Positions 1 to 6,304 of a stretch of 10,258 nt of DNA are shown piece after piece. The notes under the pieces are model-generated. The model was not told the DNA's origin, made no database searches, and saw only the letters and a program-made list of their open reading frames with translations. Every line of letters starts with the position of its first letter. Within the stretch, counting starts at the first letter, position 1. Origin of the DNA: Candidatus Fraserbacteria bacterium RBG_16_55_9 (GTDB lineage: Bacteria; Bipolaricaulota; Bipolaricaulia; RBG-16-55-9); contig MFGX01000094.1 in assembly GCA_001778455.1 (NCBI GenBank), positions 14,221 through 24,478 on the forward strand, in the 5' to 3' direction. Made by a program: the position numbers and the translations under genes.

Positions 1-1251
1 CTCGGTCGTGGGCACCTTGAAGTCGATGAGCCGCGTCAGATCAACGGGCGTGGCGATCACGACGGCCTCGCAGTCGGAGCGGTTGATCGTCTCTTCCAGG
101 TCCTTGATCTGTTCGTCCCCGTAGCCCATGGCGGGCAGGATATTATGAAGATGCGGGTATTTTTTAAATGTCGCCTGGATGGAGTTGACGGCAAAGGGCC
201 TGGGGTCAATCATCTCTTTGGCACCGTATTTCTCTGCGGCGATGAGCCCTGCGCCGTACTCCATCTCCCCATGAGTGAGCGTCGGACCGTCCTCGATGAC
301 CAGCACGCGCTTGTCGCGGATCACCTCGGGGTTTTCTACGTAGATTGGCGATGCCGCTTCGATGATGACGGCCCGCGGGTTGTGCTCGCGCACGTTGTCC
401 CGCACCTTCTCCAAATCCTTAAGGTCCGCCGTGTCCACTTTGTTGATGACCACGACATCCGCCATTCGTAGATTGACGTAGCCTGGGTAATAGCTTAACT
501 CGTGCCCCGCCCGATGAGGATCAGCAACGACGATGGAGAGCGTGGGCTCATAAAACGAAAAATCGTTGTTGCCGCCATCCCAGACCAGCACATCCGCTTC
601 TTTCTGGGCTCTGTTGAGGATGACCTCATAGTCGACGCCCGCATAGACTACGGTTCCCCGGGTCAAATGGGGTTCATACTCCTCGCGCTCTTCGATCGTG
701 CAGTTGTACTTGTCTAAGTCGTCGAAACTCGCGAAGCGCTGGCAGGCTTGCTCAGTAAGATCCCCATAGGGCATGGGATGGCGAATCACGACGATCTTTT
801 GACCGAGCTGCTTCAGGATGTCTGTCCCCCGCCTCGTCGTCTGGCTCTTGCCCGCGCCGGTGCGCACAGCCGTGACGGAGATGACGGGCACTTTCGCTTT
901 AAGCATCGTGGAGCGCGGCCCCAGGAGCTCGAAGTCGGCCCCGGCTGCCATGACTGTCGATGCCCGTTGCATAATGTATTGGTGTGAGACGTCGCTATAG
1001 GCAAAGATGACGGTATCGATCACGTGCTTCTGTATCAGCTCGATTAGCTCTTCTTCAGACTCGATGGGTATGCCTTCCGGATAGAGTCTTCCGGCCAGCT
1101 TTGCAGGGTACCGACGCCCTTCGATGTCTGGGATCTGTGTGGCGGTGAAGGCCACGACTTCGTACGCGGGATTGTCTCGGAAATAGACGTTGAAGTTATG
1201 AAAGTCGCGCCCAGCGGCTCCCATAATGAGAACACGTTTCTTGAGCTGCAT
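1..1251 (-). CDS. cDPG-synthetase-like P-loop GTPase/ATPase, 3' end cut off by window edge
   Basis: The frame is open from the ATG at 1251 to the window edge, giving 417 visible residues; the C-terminus is missing. It resembles the family annotated as predicted GTPase / cyclic 2,3-diphosphoglycerate synthetase (COG2403-like), usually roughly 440-460 residues, so perhaps 25-40 are lost. The N-terminus has a Rossmann-like start (MGAAGRDFHNFN, residues 10-21) and the family-like stretch FTATQIPDIEGRRYP. A second domain carries a P-loop (AVRTGAGKS, Lys135-Ser136), an acidic WDGGNND segment (Asp225) and a GTPase-style NKVD (270-273). True cDPG synthetases make the thermoprotectant cyclic 2,3-diphosphoglycerate, but bacterial homologues are mostly uncharacterised and the substrate cannot be read here. 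An in-frame GTG at 1257 is an alternative start: the GGAG upstream is 7 bases from that GTG but 13 from the ATG. It lies 34 bases after greA and is probably cotranscribed with it. Family assignment is fairly sure; exact function is not. Confidence 0.82.
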   Translation of the reverse strand, partial: MQLKKRVLIMGAAGRDFHNFNVYFRDNPAYEVVAFTATQIPDIEGRRYPAKLAGRLYPEGIPIESEEELIELIQKHVIDTVIFAYSDVSHQYIMQRASTVMAAGADFELLGPRSTMLKAKVPVISVTAVRTGAGKSQTTRRGTDILKQLGQKIVVIRHPMPYGDLTEQACQRFASFDDLDKYNCTIEEREEYEPHLTRGTVVYAGVDYEVILNRAQKEADVLVWDGGNNDFSFYEPTLSIVVADPHRAGHELSYYPGYVNLRMADVVVINKVDTADLKDLEKVRDNVREHNPRAVIIEAASPIYVENPEVIRDKRVLVIEDGPTLTHGEMEYGAGLIAAEKYGAKEMIDPRPFAVNSIQATFKKYPHLHNILPAMGYGDEQIKDLEETINRSDCEAVVIATPVDLTRLIDFKVPTTE

Positions 1252-1285
1252 CGCCACAAGGTCACTCCCTCTCTCTTGGTACTTG

Positions 1286-1753
1286 CTACAGGATTTCGAG
1301 GATTTGGTACTGTTGAATTCCCCGGGGGGCCTGGATAGAAAGCGTCTGCCCGGGGCTCTGGCCGATGAGAGCTTTCCCGAGGGGAGAGCGAGACGAGACA
1401 GGCATCAGCCCATCCTGCGGCGCTAAGCTGAGGTCCGCGACGAGCACGACGCGGAGTTCTTCCCCGGTGAGGAGATCTGTGATGCGGATGCGCGAGCCGT
1501 GAACCACCTTGCTGGAGGGTTTGCTCTCATCCACAAGGCGAGCCTGCCGGATGCGCTGCGTCAGCTCGGCGATCTCGCCTTCTACGAAGGCCTGCTTCTC
1601 TTTGGCCGCGTGATACGCGGCATTCTCTCGGAGATCTCTTTGTACCCGAGCCTCACCGATCTCCTGGGCGACAGCGCGTCGCTGCTTTTCCAACTCTTCT
1701 AGCCGCTGCTTCAGTCGCTCGTACTCCTCTTTCCTCAGATAAAGCTCTTCCAT
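1286..1753 (-). CDS. greA: GreA/GreB-family transcription elongation factor
   Basis: This is a 155-residue transcript-cleavage factor that rescues backtracked RNA polymerase by inserting a coiled-coil into the secondary channel. The N-terminal coiled coil spans about residues 5-75, and its tip keeps the acidic pair Asp40 and Glu43 (motif RDLRENAAYHAAKE), matching Asp41/Glu44 of E. coli GreA. The C-terminal FKBP-like domain shows the usual SSRSPLGKALIG and the PRGIQQYQILEI ending. Length is normal for the family (about 155-160). A TTG at 1762 would add three residues, but it lies upstream of the predicted transcription start, so I chose the ATG at 1753. No Shine-Dalgarno precedes it, which fits a leaderless mRNA. 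The next gene on this strand is the cDPG-synthetase-like gene, close behind. GreA rather than GreB is judged from overall look and is less certain than the family. Confidence 0.93.
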   Translation of the reverse strand: MEELYLRKEEYERLKQRLEELEKQRRAVAQEIGEARVQRDLRENAAYHAAKEKQAFVEGEIAELTQRIRQARLVDESKPSSKVVHGSRIRITDLLTGEELRVVLVADLSLAPQDGLMPVSSRSPLGKALIGQSPGQTLSIQAPRGIQQYQILEIL

Positions 1754-1762
1754 AGCCCGCAA

Positions 1763-1791
1763 AGCTTAAACGATGCGGCAAGAGGTGTCAA
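1763..1791 (-). promoter_or_regulatory. sigma-70-type promoter for greA, predicted leaderless
   Basis: On the minus strand a perfect -35 box TTGACA (1786-1791) is followed by a 17-base spacer and a weak -10 box TAAGCT (1763-1768, 3 of 6 matches). The start of transcription would fall near 1754-1757, only 1-4 bases before the greA ATG at 1753. It separates greA from the toxin gene upstream, which ends at 1817. Confidence 0.55.
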
Positions 1792-1816
1792 GCGATTCCT
1801 ACGCGCTGGGTAATCC

Positions 1817-2155
1817 CTAAAGCCCCAAGACCGAGCGAAGATTCTGCTCCACGGTCTGCAAATCTCCACGCTTCAGGCTCCCCAGCCGGCGCGTGATCAT
1901 CCCACGCCTCACCGTGCGCAGAATCGCTGTCACCCGCGAGGGATAGACCAATCCTGCCTCCTGCCAGGCTGTCAGAATGTGGTCACCTGCCAACTGCTGA
2001 GCTACGTTACTGGTAATGGCTACCACCATGGCTTCTTGTCGCCTCTGGTGATATGCTGCCGTGCTGACGATCAGCGCCGGTCGCTGCTTCGCTCCCGCCT
2101 TTTCAGAAAAGATGAAATTCACAAGGACCACGTCACCACGCTTAAGGCTCGTCAT
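1817..2155 (-). CDS. MazF/PemK-family endoribonuclease toxin
   Basis: This 112-residue protein matches the MazF/PemK fold, type II toxins that usually cleave mRNA at short specific sequences. Visible marks are the opening SLKRGDVVLVNF strand, the conserved Arg-Pro in AGAKQRPALIVS, the central strand VVAITSN with the usual Thr/Ser position, and the late segment LVYPSRVTAILRTVRRG followed by RRLGSLKRGDL. The ATG at 2155 is preferred: AAGGA lies 8 bases upstream. The ATG at 2164, which would add MRP, directly abuts the same AGAAGG element. With either start it overlaps the 3' end of the antitoxin gene (stop at 2142), the normal arrangement for translational coupling. The key residues look intact, so an active toxin is likely, but cleavage specificity cannot be told. 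Confidence 0.88.
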   Translation of the reverse strand: MTSLKRGDVVLVNFIFSEKAGAKQRPALIVSTAAYHQRRQEAMVVAITSNVAQQLAGDHILTAWQEAGLVYPSRVTAILRTVRRGMITRRLGSLKRGDLQTVEQNLRSVLGL

Positions 2156-2411
2156 AGGCCGCATCCTTCTCGTTGTCCCAGAGTTCGGCCAGCACAGGAT
2201 CCGCCGATGCCGTCAGTGCCGTGATATCTTCGTCGGCTAGGAGCGCCTCGAGGCGCTGAATGGTCTGGTAGTCGGGATTGAATTTCTCATGCAACCAGCG
2301 TTGATACGTAGTGAAACTGATCCCTAAGATCTGCCCCGCGAATTTCTCTTGGGAGAGGTGCAACGCCTGGCGTTTGGCTTCCAGCTGCTTTAGCAGGGTT
2401 TCTCTGGGCAT
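2142..2411 (-). CDS. XRE-type helix-turn-helix antitoxin of the MazF-like toxin
   Basis: An 89-residue protein. Residues about 5-55 form a Cro/C1-type helix-turn-helix (LSQEKFAGQILGISFTTYQR, then WLHEKFNPDYQTIQRLEAL). The acidic, probably flexible tail ends LAELWDNEKDAAYDEP. In type II systems the antitoxin commonly neutralises the toxin with such a tail and represses its own promoter with the DNA-binding domain, and I infer the same here. The ATG at 2411 is chosen because AAGGGAG lies 4 bases upstream; the longer open frame reaching 2507 would start inside and beyond the promoter. It overlaps the toxin gene, and no other partner is visible. The HTH call is firm; the antitoxin role rests on context. 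MazF-like toxins more often pair with AbrB- or RHH-type antitoxins, so this combination is less common. Confidence 0.85.
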   Translation of the reverse strand: MPRETLLKQLEAKRQALHLSQEKFAGQILGISFTTYQRWLHEKFNPDYQTIQRLEALLADEDITALTASADPVLAELWDNEKDAAYDEP

Positions 2412-2425
2412 GATACTCCCTTCAT

Positions 2426-2436
2426 CTATACTATAG
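2426..2436. promoter_or_regulatory. palindrome CTATACTATAG over the -10 box, putative antitoxin operator
   Basis: CTATA-C-TATAG is a perfect inverted repeat with a one-base centre and covers the -10 box of the toxin-antitoxin promoter. An HTH antitoxin dimer bound here would block its own transcription. This is inference from position and symmetry; the repeat is short and AT-rich. Confidence 0.4.
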
Positions 2437-2458
2437 CATACGTGCGATAAGCGAGCAA
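2430..2458 (-). promoter_or_regulatory. promoter of the toxin-antitoxin pair
   Basis: On the minus strand, TTGCTC (2453-2458, 3 of 6) is followed by a 17-base spacer and TATAGT (2430-2435, 5 of 6 matches to TATAAT). Transcription would begin near 2423, leaving a leader of about 12 bases that contains the AAGGGAG ribosome site. It is back-to-back with the mutS2 promoter. Confidence 0.6.
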
Positions 2459-2488
2459 GCTGCGCCATGAATGGCAACAGATTCGGCA

Positions 2489-2517
2489 TTGAAAATTCCA
2501 TCCTCATGCCCTATGCT
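2489..2517 (+). promoter_or_regulatory. promoter of the mutS2-folD transcription unit, predicted leaderless
   Basis: TTGAAA (2489-2494, 5 of 6) is followed by a 17-base spacer and TATGCT (2512-2517, 4 of 6). The start of transcription would be near 2523-2525, two to four bases before the ATG at 2527. No other convincing promoter was found on the plus strand, so this one may drive all ten genes downstream. Confidence 0.5.
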
Positions 2518-2526
2518 GCAGAGCGA

Positions 2527-4893
2527 ATGAACGCTTCCGCCATTGCCAACGAGAGGACCCTCAGGGATCTCGAGTTTGAGCGAGTCAAATCCGAGATCAA
2601 GCGCTTGGCGGCATCTCCGTTAGGAGCTTTCGCCATCGATGCGCTCTCTCCGGCTTTGGATCTGGGTGCTATTCAGCGCGAGCTAGATCGCGTAGAAGAG
2701 ATGCGAAGGGCCGTGTTGGAATTGGATCTTTTGCCCGGCCCGATGGATGACTTAGAGCCCCTGCTTACGCGCGCGCGGGAGACCACTTCGCTGGGCGGCG
2801 AAGATTTTCTGGTGATTCTAAGAACCCTAGAGAACGGCCGACGTTTGCGGGAAGCCATTCTATCGCTCGAGGGAGTCTACCCTCAGCTACAGGAAATCGC
2901 GGAGCGCATTCAGGTCTTTCGCGAACTGGAAGGAGCTATCCGAAGGAGCTTCGATGAAGAGGGCGAGCTGCGCGAGGACGCCACGCCACACCTGCGCCAA
3001 CTCTATCGGCGCCAACACGCTGTAGAAGAACAAGTGGAAGCGCGCCTAAAAGCGTTCTTAAATTCCCCGGAATACTCCAGCGTGATTCGTGAGAACATCA
3101 TCACTCGCCGCTCCAGCCGCCTGGTCATTCCCATCAAGAGCCACTTCAAGCACGATGTGGACTGCGTAGTTCATGACACGTCTGACTCTGGGCAGACGCT
3201 CTATATCGAGCCACGCTCCATCGTCGAGGCCAATAACGAGATTCGAGAACTGGATGGCGAGATCCGCGACGAGAAGATTCGCATTCTTCGGGAATTGACC
3301 GGGAAAGTGAAGCAAGAGAGCCGGGCCATCCATGAGACACTGATCGCTCTTCGCACGCTCGATGGGCTGTACGCGCGCGCTCAGTATGCCCTCAAGCTAA
3401 GATGCTGCGTGCCCAAGCTCAACACCGAGGGACGGATTCGGTTGCGAAATGCACGCCACCCTCTCCTCGATCCCCAGATCGTCGTGCCCATCGATCTGGC
3501 GTTCGGTGGCAGTACTCTGGGGGTGCTCATCACCGGCCCCAACACCGGCGGTAAGACCGTGACGCTGAAGACGGTCGGACTCTTGACGCTGATGGCCCAA
3601 GCAGGAATTCCCATCCCGGCAGACCCAGAGAGTGAGCTCAGCACGTTTGAAGTGATTCGCAGCGACATCGGCGACGAGCAGTCGATTCAGCAGAACTTGA
3701 GCACGTTTTCGTCTCACATGAAGAACATTGTGGGCATTCTCAAAGAAGTCCATGCTCGCTCGCTCGTCCTCATCGACGAGCTGGGCGCAGGCACCGATCC
3801 GCAAGAGGGAGCCGCTTTGGGGATTGCCATCTTGACGGCATTGCTTTGGGTGCAGGCGCGCCTCATCGTGACGACGCACTTCAGCGCTCTCAAGCACTTT
3901 GCGTATCAGCATGAACAACTCAAGACCTGCTCCGTGGAGTTCGACGTCAAGACCCTGAAACCGACGTATCGGCTTTTCGAGGGTGTCGGGGCAAGCAATG
4001 CCTTCATCATCGCCGAGCACTTGGGGCTTCCCTCTGAGATCGTGCGCGACGCGATGGGTTTTCTGTCAGAGGGGGCTGTGAAGGCGGAAGAGATCATTCG
4101 ATTGCTGGAGACGGAGCGAGTGGCACTCTCTGAGGAGCGTGCGCATCTTACTCACGAAATAGAGGCAGCTCAAGCGGAGCGAAGGCAGTTTGAGGAACGC
4201 CTTCATGAGCTGGAATTGGGCAAAGAGGAATTTCTGCGGGCAGAGCTGCGCGATCTGGAGAAAAAACTTAGGGAGACACGTCTCCAGCTGGAACAAGCGC
4301 TCCACCAGGCACGTCAGACTCAAAGGACGGAAGAGAAGATCAAAGAGGAGCTTAAGCGGATCGAGGAGTCTAAAGAGGAGCTTGTCGCCGTCGCCGAGCG
4401 TGTGGCCGAACATCCACCTCAGCCGCTGACGTTCGATAGTCTGGTCAAGGGAATGCGTGTGCGCGTCGAGCCTCTCAAGCAAGTGGGTATCGTGCGGGAG
4501 ATCACCAGCGAGACTCGGATCGAAGTGGACATCAGTGGCCTAAGAGTTCATGCGAGGCTTTCTGATCTGAGCTCGGCTCCCCCGGAAGAACTTTCCAAGA
4601 GAGGACAAGCGCGTGCGGACGTGATGAGCCATGAGATCTCCCTGGATAGCCCAGGGCTGGAGCTCCACGTGCGGGGTCTCACGGTGAGCGAAGCGCTTCG
4701 AGAGGTGGATCTCTACCTCGATCGGCTTGTCCTCAGTGACGTGCGCAAAGCGTATATTGTGCATGGCAAGGGCACAGGGACTCTCCGACGGGTGATCCGT
4801 GATTATTTGAACAAAGACCCGCGTGTGGAGCGCATCTCGGCCGCGCCGACTCAGCAAGGGGGCGAAGGGATCACCGTCGTCGAGCTAAAGTAA
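2527..4893 (+). CDS. mutS2: MutS2 ATPase with C-terminal Smr nuclease domain
   Basis: A 788-residue MutS2, the normal length for the family. MutS2 proteins suppress homologous recombination and, in Bacillus, also act on collided ribosomes. Domains in order: MutS core/lever (about 1-320); ATPase with Walker A GPNTGGKT (337-344), the STFSSHMKNI segment, and Walker B LVLIDELGAGTDP (Asp417-Glu418); a long charged coiled coil (about 515-625); a KOW-like stretch (VKGMRVRVEPLKQVGIVREI); and an Smr domain from about 710 with HGKGTG (746-751) and a GGEGITVVEL end. The usual LDLR at the start of the Smr domain reads LHVR (His714). I chose the ATG at 2527 because the family begins close to NERTLRDLEF and the predicted transcription start lies just before it; the in-frame ATGs at 2467 and 2506 are upstream of that point. 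It leads the plus-strand unit; the S8 protease gene follows after 24 bases. Confidence 0.95.
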   Translation: MNASAIANERTLRDLEFERVKSEIKRLAASPLGAFAIDALSPALDLGAIQRELDRVEEMRRAVLELDLLPGPMDDLEPLLTRARETTSLGGEDFLVILRTLENGRRLREAILSLEGVYPQLQEIAERIQVFRELEGAIRRSFDEEGELREDATPHLRQLYRRQHAVEEQVEARLKAFLNSPEYSSVIRENIITRRSSRLVIPIKSHFKHDVDCVVHDTSDSGQTLYIEPRSIVEANNEIRELDGEIRDEKIRILRELTGKVKQESRAIHETLIALRTLDGLYARAQYALKLRCCVPKLNTEGRIRLRNARHPLLDPQIVVPIDLAFGGSTLGVLITGPNTGGKTVTLKTVGLLTLMAQAGIPIPADPESELSTFEVIRSDIGDEQSIQQNLSTFSSHMKNIVGILKEVHARSLVLIDELGAGTDPQEGAALGIAILTALLWVQARLIVTTHFSALKHFAYQHEQLKTCSVEFDVKTLKPTYRLFEGVGASNAFIIAEHLGLPSEIVRDAMGFLSEGAVKAEEIIRLLETERVALSEERAHLTHEIEAAQAERRQFEERLHELELGKEEFLRAELRDLEKKLRETRLQLEQALHQARQTQRTEEKIKEELKRIEESKEELVAVAERVAEHPPQPLTFDSLVKGMRVRVEPLKQVGIVREITSETRIEVDISGLRVHARLSDLSSAPPEELSKRGQARADVMSHEISLDSPGLELHVRGLTVSEALREVDLYLDRLVLSDVRKAYIVHGKGTGTLRRVIRDYLNKDPRVERISAAPTQQGGEGITVVELK

Positions 4894-4917
4894 TTTTCTA
4901 GTGGAAGAGAGGAGCGG

Positions 4918-6291
4918 ATGAGACTGAAATATCTTGTGTTTGCGGTGATATGGATCGCCGTGGCACTGTGGATGGGGCAGGAGCTGTTCGCTGAGGAGAC
5001 CGCTGTCATTATTGGTCTCAAGAACCCGGAAGGGCTCTCGGCCCAAAGCATCGCACAAGCGCTGGGGACCAAGATCCAAGAGCAGGATGGGCAGATCATG
5101 CGCACGTATCATCTCATTGATGCGCTGGCTGCGCACCTGAGTGAAGAGGCTCTCCGTGAACTGTCGAAAGATCCGAGCGTGCGCTACATTGTCCCCGATG
5201 GAATCGTATTCACCCCAGAGCGCCTCGAGTCCTCCCCGGAGCTTTCAACGTCTGAGCTAGAGCTTACCGCGATTCCTGTGGAACTCTACTCATGGGGGGT
5301 AAAGCGAGTGAAGGCACCCGTCGTTCATCGCAGTGCGCCTCCCATCGACACCTCCGCATCCATTCACCCAGGGACATGGGGCATGATCTTGGCGCTGGGG
5401 TTGGTGGGCACCCTGAGCGTTCTCCGCAAGAATTCTCAAAAGTTTTCGCTCTTTCTCCTGCTGCTCGTGAGCACAATTGGGGCATTGGGAGGATGCACAA
5501 TGGTGGTGGTACTCCCTCATCCGGGGATCTTGGGCGAAGGGATCGAAGTGGCTCTGCTCGACACGGGCGTGGATCTTCGACACCCGGATCTTCGTACCAA
5601 TGTGTTGGGCGGCATTGATCTTGTCAACGATGACGACGATCCTCAGGACGACAACGGTCACGGTACAGGCGTAGCGGGGATTCTGGCGGCAGCCGAGAAC
5701 GGTCAAGGGCTGGTCGGTGTGGCCCCGAAAACAGGCATCTGGGTGGTCAAGATGTTGGGTGAGAATGAGCAGGGGTCGATCAGCGATCTCATTCAGGGAA
5801 TCGAGTGGGCTGCAGAGCGCGGTGTAAAGATCATCAGCATGAGCCTAGGGACCACAGAGGACAATGCAGCGCTCCACGAGGCCATCCGAGCTGCGGAGCG
5901 CGCAGGGATATTGCTAGTTGCTGCAGCAGGAAACAAGGGGTCACAAGTGCTCTTCCCTGCAGCTTATCCGGAAGTGATCGCTGTAGCAGCCAGCGACAAG
6001 AACGATCAGCACGCTTGGTTTAGCAATATGGGACCCGAGGTGGAACTGACGGCTCCTGGCACGGATCTTTTGTCTACGGGGCTGAAGGGCCAGTATCAGA
6101 GTGTGAATGGCACATCGTTCTCGGTCCCGCATGTGACGGGAGTGGCTGCCTTGCTCTTCTCCAGCGGCGTAAGCGATTCTCAAGAGGTGCGCCGACGTCT
6201 GGATCAGACAGCGGAGGATCTGGGATTGGCGATGACCGCTCAAGGCTACGGGTTAGTGGATGCGGAGCGAGCCGTTTTGGGAAGACAGTGA
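4918..6291 (+). CDS. S8 subtilisin-like serine protease with internal membrane hairpin
   Basis: A 457-residue secreted protease of the subtilase family. Residues 1-25 are a signal peptide (MRLKYLVFAV..., possible cut after LFA). Residues about 28-100 look like an I9-type inhibitory propeptide ending in VRYIVPDGIVF. After WGVKRVKAP (126-134), where subtilases normally pass soon into the catalytic domain, there is an insert of roughly 65 residues with two hydrophobic helices (154-169 and 176-190) joined by a basic loop RKNSQK, ending in a lipobox-like LGGC (Cys193). The catalytic domain starts at GEGIEVALLDTG and has an intact triad: Asp215, His248 (NGHGTGVAG) and Ser400 (NGTSFSVPH), plus oxyanion Asn339. 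The positive loop suggests that propeptide and protease both lie outside the membrane. AGGAG is 3 bases before the ATG, rather close. The substrate is unknown; tatC follows after 13 bases. Confidence 0.93.
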   Translation: MRLKYLVFAVIWIAVALWMGQELFAEETAVIIGLKNPEGLSAQSIAQALGTKIQEQDGQIMRTYHLIDALAAHLSEEALRELSKDPSVRYIVPDGIVFTPERLESSPELSTSELELTAIPVELYSWGVKRVKAPVVHRSAPPIDTSASIHPGTWGMILALGLVGTLSVLRKNSQKFSLFLLLLVSTIGALGGCTMVVVLPHPGILGEGIEVALLDTGVDLRHPDLRTNVLGGIDLVNDDDDPQDDNGHGTGVAGILAAAENGQGLVGVAPKTGIWVVKMLGENEQGSISDLIQGIEWAAERGVKIISMSLGTTEDNAALHEAIRAAERAGILLVAAAGNKGSQVLFPAAYPEVIAVAASDKNDQHAWFSNMGPEVELTAPGTDLLSTGLKGQYQSVNGTSFSVPHVTGVAALLFSSGVSDSQEVRRRLDQTAEDLGLAMTAQGYGLVDAERAVLGRQ

Positions 6292-6304
6292 AGGAGCTAT
6301 CGTC

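Noticed and set aside
145..987. Three plus-strand open frames of 71-108 codons
   Set aside because: They are antisense shadows of the minus-strand cDPG-synthetase-like gene, whose own frame is continuous through the whole region and carries recognisable motifs.
1260..1272. GGTCACTCCCTCT, repeated at 10236-10248
   Set aside because: A single 13-base match within about 10 kb is near what chance gives; one copy overlaps a ribosome site region and the other is inside coding sequence, with no further shared flanks.
2412..2507. N-terminal extension of the antitoxin (32 codons)
   Set aside because: It would cover the predicted promoter and lacks a ribosome site; the ATG at 2411 has AAGGGAG at good spacing and starts right before the HTH.
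2467..2526. Longer MutS2 starting at 2467
   Set aside because: The extra 20 residues do not resemble the MutS2 N-terminus, and this ATG lies upstream of the predicted transcription start.
3397..4020. A 207-codon minus-strand open frame inside mutS2
   Set aside because: No recognisable motif and fully antisense to the conserved ATPase core of MutS2.
5290..5560. Frameshift or assembly join inside the S8 protease explaining the odd insert
   Set aside because: The frame is continuous, codon use does not change visibly, and the insert has sensible topology (basic loop between two helices), so a real domain insertion is more likely; read coverage could still be checked.
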